A stretch of 12,433 nt of DNA from Halovenus sp. Its GTDB lineage: Archaea > Halobacteriota > Halobacteria > Halobacteriales > Haloarculaceae. Shown here in pieces: positions 1 to 6,466 of this stretch. The notes beneath the pieces are model-generated. The model worked only from the letters and a program-made list of their open reading frames with translations, did no database searches and had not been told where the DNA came from. The stretch lies in contig PUMG01000118.1 of NCBI GenBank assembly GCA_003551265.1, forward strand, positions 1 through 12,433, written 5' to 3'. Position 1 is the first letter of the stretch, and every line of letters begins with the position of its first letter. Made by a program: the position numbers and the translations under genes.

Positions 1-1
1 C

Positions 2-367
2 TGGGAGAACATGCACCCCGACGGTGGCGGCGAACCCGAGGGAGACCTCCGCGAGCGTATCGAAGCAGACTTCGGTTCCTACGAGGGCTGGAAAGGTGAG
101 TTCAAGGCCGCAGGCGGTGCTGCCGGTGGCTGGGCGCTTCTGGTGTACGATCCGGTCGCCAAGCAACTGCGTAACGTCGTCGTCGACAAGCACGACCAGG
201 GCGCACTCTGGGGCGCACACCCGATTCTCGCGCTCGACGTCTGGGAACACTCGTACTACCACGACTACGGCCCGGACCGTGGGAGTTTCATCGACGGCGT
301 CTTCGAGGTCCTCAACTGGGACAAGGTCGCAGAAGAGTACCAGAAGTGTCTCGACCACTTCGAGTAG
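2..367 (+). CDS. sod: Superoxide dismutase (Fe/Mn family), C-terminal part, 5' end outside window
   Basis: This is the C-terminal 121 residues of a cytoplasmic Fe/Mn superoxide dismutase, which converts superoxide to hydrogen peroxide and oxygen. The reading frame is open from base 2, so the ATG at 11 is an internal Met and not the start. About 80 residues, including the first two His ligands, lie off the left edge. Family features visible in order are WENM at the left edge, the GGGEP turn, the FGSYEGWKGEF helix, GGWALLVYD, the HDQGALWG segment, and the metal-binding DVWEHSYY motif. In that motif Asp (bases 236-238) and His (248-250) supply the last two metal ligands. The GPDRGSFIDGVFEVLNWD tail is typical of haloarchaeal enzymes. 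Whether the metal is Mn or Fe cannot be read from this part, although haloarchaeal members are usually Mn-dependent. The gene converges on the histidine kinase gene. Confidence 0.95.
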   Translation, partial: WENMHPDGGGEPEGDLRERIEADFGSYEGWKGEFKAAGGAAGGWALLVYDPVAKQLRNVVVDKHDQGALWGAHPILALDVWEHSYYHDYGPDRGSFIDGVFEVLNWDKVAEEYQKCLDHFE

Positions 368-444
368 GGCACGAGCAGAAACAGACTGGACGCTGACGAT
401 AGAGAGTATCGTACGCTGGAGGTCTCACGGAAGCCACTATCGAA

Positions 445-449
445 TTTTT
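445..449 (+). terminator. Possible T-tract terminator after sod
   Basis: A run of five T on the plus strand lies about 80 bases after the sod stop codon and just before the convergent kinase gene ends. Haloarchaeal transcripts commonly end in short T tracts without a strong hairpin, and no convincing stem was seen here. This is a weak positional call. Confidence 0.3.
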
Positions 450-453
450 CACA

Positions 454-1539
454 CTACTGCTGTAGAGAGGACACGCTATCGGAGACGAACTCGACACCGG
501 AGAACTCGAAACGCGCACCACCTGCCTCACTGTCGGCCACATCAACGTCCCAGCCGTGGGCCCTGGCGACGTGTGAAACGATAGCGAGTCCGAGACCAGT
601 TCCGCTTTCAATCCCGGTACAGCCAGGTTCCAGAATATCCTGTCGTCTCTCCTGGGAGATTCCGACACCATCGTCGGCGACAAAGAACCCGCTCTCGTCG
701 TCGAGACTCCCAACTGTAACCGTCACCGCGTCACCTCCGTGTTCGACCGCGTTAGAGAACAGGTTCTCCAAGATGTGTAAGAGTCCATCTCTGTTCCCGA
801 GAACGACCGCATCCGTCCCCACAGAGAGTGCTGCGCGGTCTGCGTCGACCGTGTTCCATGCCTCCTGTGCGAGTGCTTCGAGGGCGACAGGCTCTCTCTC
901 TGCAATCTCGTCTCCGTGACGCACCAGTGTGAGCACGCCGGTGACGGTGCGTTGCATCCGTGTGAGCGCCCCGCGGGTACTTTCGAGGTGTGTCGCTATC
1001 TCTGAATCGTCGTTCAGTTCGACGGCTGCGTTTGTTCGCCCGATCGCGACATCCAGGGGATTTCGTAACTCGTGAGAGACGAATCCTGCGAACTGGTCGA
1101 GGTGTTCGTTCTCCATTTCGAGGTGCTGTCGGTGTTCGTGTTCGCTCGTCACGTCACACAGTAGCACCAGTGTCCTGTCTCTGTCCCCGGTGAGTGGACA
1201 CAGGTGTACGTCGTAATGAATCTCACTCTCTCCAGTACGTACGCTGACAACCTCTTCTCTCCGATTCACGATACACTCAGACAGGTCGGGATACGAACTG
1301 AGTGCGGTCCCGATGTGAACCTCGGACTCTATTGTCCCGAACTTCTGCTCGAAAGCACGGTTGACGAATAGAACACGGTCGCTGTCGACCAGTGCGATAG
1401 CTTCGTCGACTGCGTCGAGAACGTCCTCGTAGTCGAGAGTCGAACCGTCGTCCTGTCTGTCTCTGAGCGCAAACGAGAGAGAACTACCTGTGAGTACGCC
1501 GCCGAGAAACCCGAGCACAGCCCACAGGCGCTTCGTCAT
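454..1539 (-). CDS. PAS-domain sensor histidine kinase
   Basis: This is a two-component sensor kinase of the haloarchaeal PAS-HisKA-HATPase type, 361 residues from the chosen start. One hydrophobic segment (about residues 5-25) probably anchors or associates it with the membrane. A PAS domain (about 38-133) has the usual ALVDSDRVLFVNRAF opening. The H-box is SHELRNPL, with phospho-acceptor His156. The ATPase domain shows the N-box HILENLFSNAVEH (Asn259, Asn263), the G1 box DDGVGI (289-294) and the G2 box GTGLGL (313-318). An in-frame ATG at 1566 would add nine residues, but it lies inside the TATA element, while the ATG at 1539 sits about 28 bases from that element's centre, as expected for a leaderless mRNA. 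No response regulator gene is adjacent, so its partner and signal are unknown; the PAS domain could sense a small ligand, redox state or light. Confidence 0.9.
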   Translation of the reverse strand: MTKRLWAVLGFLGGVLTGSSLSFALRDRQDDGSTLDYEDVLDAVDEAIALVDSDRVLFVNRAFEQKFGTIESEVHIGTALSSYPDLSECIVNRREEVVSVRTGESEIHYDVHLCPLTGDRDRTLVLLCDVTSEHEHRQHLEMENEHLDQFAGFVSHELRNPLDVAIGRTNAAVELNDDSEIATHLESTRGALTRMQRTVTGVLTLVRHGDEIAEREPVALEALAQEAWNTVDADRAALSVGTDAVVLGNRDGLLHILENLFSNAVEHGGDAVTVTVGSLDDESGFFVADDGVGISQERRQDILEPGCTGIESGTGLGLAIVSHVARAHGWDVDVADSEAGGARFEFSGVEFVSDSVSSLQQ

Positions 1540-1563
1540 TACTTCGGGTAGGAACCATCCGTT

Positions 1564-1571
1564 CATATATG
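1564..1571. promoter_or_regulatory. Shared palindromic TATA element between divergent genes
   Basis: CATATATG is a perfect 8-bp palindrome centred between bases 1567 and 1568. The ATG at 1594 (plus) is 26.5 bases away and the ATG at 1539 (minus) is 28.5 bases away, both matching archaeal TATA-to-start spacing for leaderless transcripts. No other AT-rich element lies in the 54 bases between the two starts. I infer that one element serves both genes. The TFB-recognition bases on either side are not clearly purine-rich, so direction may be weakly set. Confidence 0.6.
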
Positions 1572-1593
1572 CGCGCCCAACTTAGTGAGGCAT

Positions 1594-1860
1594 ATGCCGA
1601 TTTCGAAAGCCGAAGTTGACGAACTCAGACCGCTTGCGTTCCGCGAACCCGCCGAGGTTCTCGACGCCGATAAACTGTACACCGTCTACGAAGTATCGCG
1701 CCTCCTGCAGGGACTGGAGGTGGACGCCGAACTCGACATCGAGACCGAGAACGTCCTGATGGACTGGACGATTCCGTGGATGATGAAACACGCCGACCAC
1801 CTCGTGTTTGCGGAGCCGGAATCAGAGACAGAGCCGGGATACTACGGACTCGCGGAGTGA
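1594..1860 (+). CDS. Small uncharacterised haloarchaeal protein
   Basis: This is an acidic soluble protein of 88 residues with no catalytic motif, metal-binding cluster or membrane segment that I recognise. It resembles the small conserved haloarchaeal DUF proteins, but I cannot name the family with confidence. Visible landmarks are a repeated DEL/FREPAEVLDADKLYTVYEVSRLLQGL stretch that should form helices and could be a small helix-turn-helix-like fold, a DWTIPWMMKHADHLVFAEPE segment rich in Trp/Met, and a GYYGL end. A GTG at 1585 would add three residues; the ATG at 1594 is preferred because it lies 26.5 bases from the centre of the TATA palindrome at 1564-1571. It is transcribed divergently from the PAS histidine kinase and probably shares that promoter element, so co-regulation with the kinase is possible. 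Confidence 0.8.
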   Translation: MPISKAEVDELRPLAFREPAEVLDADKLYTVYEVSRLLQGLEVDAELDIETENVLMDWTIPWMMKHADHLVFAEPESETEPGYYGLAE

Positions 1861-1917
1861 CAGACCAGCCAACTGCGCTAGCCTTGCTGGTTGTGGCAGA
1901 ACTGTCATGAACAGCCA

Positions 1918-1926
1918 CTTATTTAT
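1918..1926 (+). promoter_or_regulatory. TATA element for the 76-residue membrane protein
   Basis: CTTATTTAT is centred about 28 bases before the ATG at 1950. It is the only AT-rich element in the 89-base intergenic region. No Shine-Dalgarno sequence precedes the start, so a leaderless transcript is likely. Confidence 0.65.
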
Positions 1927-1949
1927 CCATCCTCTCCGATGCCGCCTGC

Positions 1950-2180
1950 ATGGGAGTACTCGATGCTTTCGGCTCGCTGGCCAGTGCCATAATCGCTGCA
2001 ATCGTCCTGCTGGTGTTCGCCATCCTGAGCGTGTTCATCACTGTCTTCGTGGTCGACGTTGCAGCCGCGATTGGAGGCCTCGACCCCGACGACGGCTTCG
2101 TCGTCCTTGGAGCCACCATCATTGCTGCCGCCGCCATCCTCGCTGGTGGCTCGGGCTTTGCGACCCCCGAAGAAAAATAG
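1950..2180 (+). CDS. Small two-helix membrane protein, unknown function
   Basis: This is a 76-residue protein made almost entirely of two hydrophobic segments: residues about 10-37, and about 49-68 rich in Ala/Ile/Gly. They are joined by a short acidic loop, GGLDPDDGF, and the protein ends in a brief charged tail, ATPEEK. It therefore should be a small hairpin integral membrane protein of the cytoplasmic membrane. No enzymatic motif is visible, and I do not recognise a named family. The start is well supported by the TATA element at 1918-1926. It has its own promoter, and so does the next gene, so it is likely monocistronic and not part of an operon with the PAP2 phosphatase. A subunit, stress-membrane or quality-control role would be speculation. 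Confidence 0.75.
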   Translation: MGVLDAFGSLASAIIAAIVLLVFAILSVFITVFVVDVAAAIGGLDPDDGFVVLGATIIAAAAILAGGSGFATPEEK

Positions 2181-2227
2181 CTGTTACACCAGCAAAACGT
2201 CATTTTGACAATATCTAGTACAACATA

Positions 2228-2237
2228 CTTATATAAG
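2228..2237 (+). promoter_or_regulatory. Palindromic TATA element for the PAP2 phosphatase gene
   Basis: CTTATATAAG is a perfect 10-bp palindrome whose centre is 28.5 bases before the ATG at 2261 and 25.5 bases before the GTG at 2258. Surrounding bases are A/T-rich, unlike the rest of the window. It is the strongest TATA-like element seen here. Confidence 0.75.
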
Positions 2238-2260
2238 GCTGACTTCCCAAACGCTACGTG

Positions 2261-3268
2261 ATGACCGGACAACGCGACCTCCCGACGCCGTTGTTCGACT
2301 ACGAAACGAATCGGGCAATTCACGAGGCGCTTCCCGAGATAGTCGTTGATGTTCTGGCGCTCATCACGAGACTCGGGGACGGTGCGGTTATCGTCGCGTT
2401 CACGATGATATTTTTCTGGTTCGGAGCCGACTCAGACTGGCACCGACGTGGAATGTTGATGGCTATTGCGGTTGCCGCGCTTTCTCTCAACGCAGGGTTG
2501 AAGGGCGTACTCGACGTTTCGCGGCCGCTGTTTGCCGCTCAGGCTGCGGGTGACCCGCTCGCGTTCGCTCCCGAAACGTACGATGGATTGAGCACGCCGA
2601 GTGCACACGCGATGGGGTCGGCGGCCATCTACGGCGGGCTTGCCGTTCTCATGGACATCGGAAAGAAGTGGCAACGCTATCTCGTCGCGGGCTTCGTCAT
2701 CGTGACTGTTGCACTCTCGCGTGTCGTTCTTGGATTACACTACCTCGGGGACGTCATTCTCGGTGTAATTCTCGGTCTGCTGCTCGTCTACGCTGGACTC
2801 TGGCTCGAACGTCAGGACGACCGGACAGTGCTCCCGCTGTTCGGGTTCGCGATTGTCGTTGCGCTGATTGCGAACCCACTCGGCTCTGAGGAGTTCGTGA
2901 CGATGTCCATCGGCGCGTCGATTGGCGGTTTCGTCGTGTGGTCGATTGTCAGAGAGTGGGAACCGAACCCGCTCGGTGCCTCCATCTTGATCTTTGGTCT
3001 CGTCCTGGTTCCAGCTCTGCTCGCGTTCCGGGTCGTCGAATCGCTGGTGACAGTCGACATACTGGTCGAAATCGCTGGTTTCGAACTCCCGGTCATGGCG
3101 GGCTTCCGGGCCACCGGATACGCGATTTTGTTCGCTCTCGCCGTCGCCGTACCAGTGATTGCCCAGTACTTCGACGACTGGCCAATTAGCCAGCGGTTAC
3201 AGGATGCACTGCCGTTCGATGGTCGGACGGTCGATACCGACCAGATTGTCGAAGATTTCGCCGATTGA
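2261..3268 (+). CDS. PAP2-family membrane phosphatase with extra C-terminal membrane domain
   Basis: This is an integral membrane phosphatase of the PAP2 (type 2 phosphatidic acid phosphatase) superfamily. All three active-site motifs are present (numbered from the ATG): K81-x6-RP (88-89), PSAH with His116, and SRxxxGxHYxGD with Arg154, His160 and Asp164. The two His and the Arg form the phosphohistidine active site known in this superfamily. The substrate is probably a lipid phosphate, polyprenyl diphosphate or related compound, which the sequence does not settle. The core is followed, from about residue 190 to 302, by roughly four more hydrophobic segments and a short acidic cytoplasmic tail, making it longer than minimal PAP2 proteins of around 200 residues. 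A GTG at 2258 would add one residue; the ATG at 2261 is preferred. The gene converges closely on the metallo-hydrolase gene, with 12 bases between stops. Confidence 0.9.
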   Translation: MTGQRDLPTPLFDYETNRAIHEALPEIVVDVLALITRLGDGAVIVAFTMIFFWFGADSDWHRRGMLMAIAVAALSLNAGLKGVLDVSRPLFAAQAAGDPLAFAPETYDGLSTPSAHAMGSAAIYGGLAVLMDIGKKWQRYLVAGFVIVTVALSRVVLGLHYLGDVILGVILGLLLVYAGLWLERQDDRTVLPLFGFAIVVALIANPLGSEEFVTMSIGASIGGFVVWSIVREWEPNPLGASILIFGLVLVPALLAFRVVESLVTVDILVEIAGFELPVMAGFRATGYAILFALAVAVPVIAQYFDDWPISQRLQDALPFDGRTVDTDQIVEDFAD

Positions 3269-3280
3269 AACTGACGGCCC

Positions 3281-3862
3281 TCATACTCCCATTCTGGCCG
3301 CCTGCAACGCGATTTCGATGTCGTGGTACGGGTTCGTCGTGACGCTCGGCCCGTGGCCGGTGTGGAGCTCGGCGAGATCTTCGTTGACCCGGTCGAGGAC
3401 GCGCTGGATGCTGTCTATGAGCTGGCTTCGATTGCCTTCCGGGAGGTCTGTCCGCCCGAACCCACCGTTGGCGAAGACGAGGTCACCCGCAAACAACACC
3501 TTCGACTCCGGGGAGTACAGACAGAGGTGGTCGTTTTTGTGACCCGGTGTGTGAATCGCTTCGTACTCATCATCGCCCAGTTGGACCAGCTGGCCGTCTT
3601 CGATTTCGGTGTCGACGCCGGGATAGCCTGTGTCGTAGCCCCACACTTCGACATCGAAGGCGTTCACGACCGCATCGAGGTTTCCGACGTGGTCCGGATG
3701 GGTGTGCGTCAGCACGACTGCGTCGACGTCGTCGACGAACTGGCGAGCGCCAGCGACCACGTCGAACTGGTTGCCGACGTCGACGAGTACGGTTCGTGCA
3801 CCCGCGACCAGGAAGACGTTACTCGTAAAGCCAGTCTGTCGGGCCGCAAGATTCTGAATCAT
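3281..3862 (-). CDS. Metallo-beta-lactamase-fold hydrolase (glyoxalase II-like)
   Basis: This is a 193-residue MBL-fold metallo-hydrolase. The metal site is complete: HTHPDH (His53, His55, Asp57, His58), His108 in TPGHKNDH, Asp127 in LFAGDLVF, and His170 in TGHGPS. The GRTDLPEG segment after the fourth motif is usual for glyoxalase II and persulfide dioxygenase relatives. It lacks the longer C-terminal substrate domain of classical glyoxalase II, so hydroxyacyl-thiol hydrolysis is only one option; a thioesterase, lactonase or sulfur-related dioxygenase is also possible. It starts 37 bases after the stop of the upstream TauE/SafE-like gene, with no TATA element in between, so the two are probably one transcript. 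No strong Shine-Dalgarno sequence precedes its ATG. Confidence 0.88.
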   Translation of the reverse strand: MIQNLAARQTGFTSNVFLVAGARTVLVDVGNQFDVVAGARQFVDDVDAVVLTHTHPDHVGNLDAVVNAFDVEVWGYDTGYPGVDTEIEDGQLVQLGDDEYEAIHTPGHKNDHLCLYSPESKVLFAGDLVFANGGFGRTDLPEGNRSQLIDSIQRVLDRVNEDLAELHTGHGPSVTTNPYHDIEIALQAARMGV

Positions 3863-3899
3863 ACCCGTGGTTGGGACCCTCTCGGTTTGGGGGTGTCGG

Positions 3900-4724
3900 T
3901 CAGTGGTGGCTGTGACCCGACCCCGCAGGTAGTTCGAGTGGGTTCCAGAACGGCAGTTCGGGGTGTGGGATGTGGTAGCCGAGGCTCATCATCCCGTGCG
4001 CGAACAGGATGTATCCGAGAACGATGAACGCCACTCCCAGCAGTCGATGAATACGCTGTCGGTGGACTGCGTCGACGCTGTCGATTATCGTCCCGTAGAG
4101 GAACACTGCCGGAATCGTCCCGATACCGAGTGCTGCAAGTGCAACACCACCGGCAATCGGAGAGCCTGTGGTGAACGCATAGAGGTACGCCGGATACAGA
4201 ATCGGGCAGGGAAGAAGTCCATGGAGTGCCCCGAGACCCACGATTCCCGGACCGCTGGCCAGACGTTCGACGAGCGAAGTCATCCAGCCAGTCACGCGAC
4301 CACTCCCGGGGAGGTAGAACCCGACTGTGGTTCGACCACCAAGGTAGTACGCTCCGATGAGAACGATGATTGCACCGATGACGACACCGAGTGCCCCCGT
4401 GACGAGTTCGGTCGCCGCCAGAACTTCCTCTGCGCCGATGACGAACAGCGCACCGATTGTTCCCATCAGGACGCCGATGAGTGTGTAACTGAGCGTCCGC
4501 CCGACGTTGAACAGCGCGTGCTGGCGCACCTCGTAGAGGGTGAGATGGGTCTCTCTTCCTCTCCGGGTCGGCGTCGCCGTCCCACCGTCTGCTCGTGGTG
4601 GGTTCATATTGCTCGCGTAAATCGTCACGAGTGGGCCACACATCCCGATGCAGTGAGCCCCACCGAGCAGGCCGATGACGAGGAACAAAAGCACGTCCGC
4701 CCCCAGCACTGAGGAGAGTACCAT
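3900..4724 (-). CDS. TauE/SafE (DsbD_2-like) membrane protein with Cys motifs
   Basis: This is a 274-residue polytopic membrane protein with about six hydrophobic segments. It belongs to the family usually labelled 'sulfite exporter TauE/SafE' or cytochrome-biogenesis DsbD_2/UreH-like. Diagnostic features are GGAHCIGMCGP in the first helix (Cys25, Cys29), FNVGRTLSYTLIG (72-84), and HGLLPCPILYPAY (168-180, Cys173). The Cys residues inside the membrane suggest thiol-redox transfer or copper handling, as proposed for bacterial relatives near cytochrome oxidase maturation genes; real sulfite export is not shown. The C-terminal GSGHSHH is a short His tail that could bind metal. An Arg/Thr/Pro-rich loop (about 41-60) looks cytoplasmic. 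It is the first gene of a probable two-gene unit with the MBL hydrolase. A TATA-like element lies about 31 bases upstream of the ATG. Confidence 0.85.
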   Translation of the reverse strand: MVLSSVLGADVLLFLVIGLLGGAHCIGMCGPLVTIYASNMNPPRADGGTATPTRRGRETHLTLYEVRQHALFNVGRTLSYTLIGVLMGTIGALFVIGAEEVLAATELVTGALGVVIGAIIVLIGAYYLGGRTTVGFYLPGSGRVTGWMTSLVERLASGPGIVGLGALHGLLPCPILYPAYLYAFTTGSPIAGGVALAALGIGTIPAVFLYGTIIDSVDAVHRQRIHRLLGVAFIVLGYILFAHGMMSLGYHIPHPELPFWNPLELPAGSGHSHH

Positions 4725-4751
4725 ATTCTCATCGCAGTCTTTCGTCCCTGC

Positions 4752-4759
4752 ATACTAAG
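4752..4759 (-). promoter_or_regulatory. TATA-like element for the TauE/SafE-like gene
   Basis: Read on the minus strand this is CTTAGTAT, centred about 31 bases before the ATG at 4724. The spacing is a few bases longer than at the other promoters here, so a very short 5' leader is possible. Confidence 0.5.
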
Positions 4760-4803
4760 ACTCGTTGGTGTAGGCGTCGAAACGAGTACAGGCACGATAC
4801 TCT

Positions 4804-5961
4804 CTAGATCAGTCCGTACTCGTCGAGTCGGTCGAGGGCCTCACCAAGACGCTCTTTGCTGTTGGCATATGAGAGTCGTGCGTATCCGGGGGTTCCGAAC
4901 GCACTCCCTGGAACAGTCGCGACGTGTGCGTCACTGATTGCGTCATCACACCACTGCTGGTCGTCCTCGCTGACGGGCACCATCATGTAAAACGCTCCCT
5001 GTGGCTCGACGACATCGACGCCGTGGTCTGCAAACGCCGAGAGGAGGAACTCGCGGCGCTCGGCGAAGGCGTCGACCATCTCCTCGACCTCCTCGTCCAC
5101 CTCACGGAGTGCAGTCACACCAGCGTGCTGGACGAAACTCGTCGCACACGACACCGAGTGACTGTGGATTTTGCCCGCCTGCTCGACGATGCTCTCTGGA
5201 GCGCCGTAGTAGCCGAGTCGCCACCCTGTCATCGCGTACGCTTTCGAGAAGCCGTTGACGGTGAGCGTCCGGTCGGCCATTCCGTCGAGTGTCCCGATGC
5301 GCGGAAGCGCCTCGTCGGTGTAGGTTATCTGGTCGTATATCTCGTCGGAGATGACGGTGATGTCGTAATCGACAGCGAGGTCACGGACCCCTTCGAGGGC
5401 TTTCTCGCTGTAGATACAGCCGTGAGGGTTACCCGGTGAGTTGAGTACCAGAAGTTTCGTCTGGTCTGTGACTGCCTCGGCGAGGTCGTCGAGCGCCGGT
5501 TCGAGCGCGAAGTCGTGTCTGGCAGTGTCGACGTGAACGGGAGTGCCGTCGGCGAGTTTCACCATCGCCTCGTAGGACACCCACGCAGGGTCGAACAGGA
5601 CGACCTCGTCGCCAGTGTCGACGAGTGTCTGGAACAGCTCGAACAGCGCCTGCTTGCCTCCCGGTGTGACGACGACGTTCTCCGGCCCGTAAAAATCGAG
5701 ACCGTCAGCAGCGAACTTCTCGGCGATAGCCTCCCGAAGCGGCGGGATGCCGTTCGAGGGGGTATAGCCTGTCTCCCCTGCCGCCAGTGCCTCGTTTGCG
5801 GCGTCTTTGATGGCTTCGGGAGTGTCGAAATCCGGTTCGCCGACGCTCAGGTCGACGACGTCCACTCCGTCGGCTTCGAGTGTTGCGGCTTTGTTGCTGA
5901 TTGCGAGCGTTGCGCTCGGCGATACCCGCCCGACGCGGTCTGCGAAGCTACGTTCTGTCAT
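4804..5961 (-). CDS. PLP-dependent aminotransferase, class I (aspartate aminotransferase-like)
   Basis: This is a 385-residue cytoplasmic class I/II aminotransferase of the subgroup that includes archaeal aspartate aminotransferases. It transfers an amino group between an amino acid and a 2-oxo acid through pyridoxal phosphate. Visible residues are the SVGEPDFDTP N-terminal motif, GGKQALFELF, NSPGNPHG with Asn178, SDEIYD with Asp206 and Tyr209, the PLP-lysine Lys240 in NGFSKAYAMTGWRLGY with Arg248, and a C-terminal YARLSYANS with the substrate-carboxylate Arg. Full length matches the family. The PLP-pocket NPTG motif reads NPHG here, a mild oddity. The ATG overlaps the ribH stop as ATGA, so it is translationally coupled to ribH and has no promoter of its own. 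Exact substrate preference (Asp, aromatic or branched) cannot be assigned from sequence alone. Confidence 0.92.
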   Translation of the reverse strand: MTERSFADRVGRVSPSATLAISNKAATLEADGVDVVDLSVGEPDFDTPEAIKDAANEALAAGETGYTPSNGIPPLREAIAEKFAADGLDFYGPENVVVTPGGKQALFELFQTLVDTGDEVVLFDPAWVSYEAMVKLADGTPVHVDTARHDFALEPALDDLAEAVTDQTKLLVLNSPGNPHGCIYSEKALEGVRDLAVDYDITVISDEIYDQITYTDEALPRIGTLDGMADRTLTVNGFSKAYAMTGWRLGYYGAPESIVEQAGKIHSHSVSCATSFVQHAGVTALREVDEEVEEMVDAFAERREFLLSAFADHGVDVVEPQGAFYMMVPVSEDDQQWCDDAISDAHVATVPGSAFGTPGYARLSYANSKERLGEALDRLDEYGLI

Positions 5962-6377
5962 TGTGTCTCACTCAGTTCGGTTGCCATCGAGATGGCGCTC
6001 TCGACCGCTCGTGCGCCCCACTCGATGCGTTCTCGTGCCTCCTCGTGGGTCATCCCTGGGCCGATGATACCCAGCGCGACTGGAGTATCGCGGTCGAGGC
6101 TGACGTCGGTTAGCGCCTGGGCGGCCGCGCTGGCGATGACCTGGTCGTGGTCTGTATCACCTGTGATAATTGCCCCCAGGGTGGCGACGGCATCGATGTC
6201 TTCGCGGCGTGCGAGTCGGTCAGCCGCCAGCGGCGTGTCGTACGCGCCCGGCACCTCGATTGTCTCGACAATCTCTGCTCCCTCTTCTGTGGCTGCGTCC
6301 CGTGCCCGTGATTCCATTTCGTGAGTCACCGGAGTCTCCTTGTTAAACTGCGAGACGACGAGTCCCAGGCGTACCAT
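5958..6377 (-). CDS. ribH: 6,7-dimethyl-8-ribityllumazine synthase
   Basis: This lumazine synthase of riboflavin biosynthesis condenses 5-amino-6-ribitylaminouracil with 3,4-dihydroxy-2-butanone 4-phosphate. Its 139 residues fit archaeal RibH. Visible motifs (numbered from the ATG) are the substrate-binding SQFN near the N terminus (residues 8-11), EVPGAYDTPLAADRL, and GAIITGDTDHDQV, whose His is the expected catalytic base, followed by a VALGIIGPGMTHEEARER segment. The open frame extends upstream to 6494, but those extra 39 residues have no RibH character and run through the promoter. The ATG at 6377 gives the normal N terminus and lies about 26 bases from a TATA element. It is the first gene of an operon with the aminotransferase and divergent from srp54. 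No FMN riboswitch was seen in the 89-base upstream region. Confidence 0.93.
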   Translation of the reverse strand: MVRLGLVVSQFNKETPVTHEMESRARDAATEEGAEIVETIEVPGAYDTPLAADRLARREDIDAVATLGAIITGDTDHDQVIASAAAQALTDVSLDRDTPVALGIIGPGMTHEEARERIEWGARAVESAISMATELSETQ

Positions 6378-6398
6378 GTCTCTGAGGCAGTGACCGAG

Positions 6399-6406
6399 AA
6401 TAAAAG
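6399..6406 (-). promoter_or_regulatory. TATA element for ribH-aminotransferase operon
   Basis: On the minus strand this reads CTTTTATT, centred about 26 bases before the ribH ATG at 6377. This supports a leaderless ribH transcript and the shorter RibH start. Confidence 0.65.
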
Positions 6407-6434
6407 AACTACCGTTCTGGACGGGAGAAAAAGG

Positions 6435-6440
6435 CTTTAC
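6435..6440 (+). promoter_or_regulatory. Weak TATA-like element for srp54
   Basis: CTTTAC is centred about 29 bases before the srp54 ATG, right after a short A run. The match to a haloarchaeal TATA box is partial, and the call rests mostly on spacing. Confidence 0.35.
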
Positions 6441-6466
6441 CGACGTGCGCTCGTACGGAGAGGCAA

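Noticed and set aside
1864..1891. A hairpin after the small unknown gene (ACCAGC and GCTGGT, 16-base loop)
   Set aside because: It has only six pairs, a long loop and no following T tract, so it is within chance expectation.
3963..4712. A 249-codon plus-strand open frame rich in Cys, Asp and Arg
   Set aside because: It is antisense to the TauE/SafE-like gene, whose membrane helices and motifs are unambiguous. The antisense product has low-complexity charged composition only.
5515..6324. A 269-codon plus-strand open frame
   Set aside because: It is opposite both ribH and the aminotransferase, and contains Ser/Arg/Ala runs typical of shadow frames.
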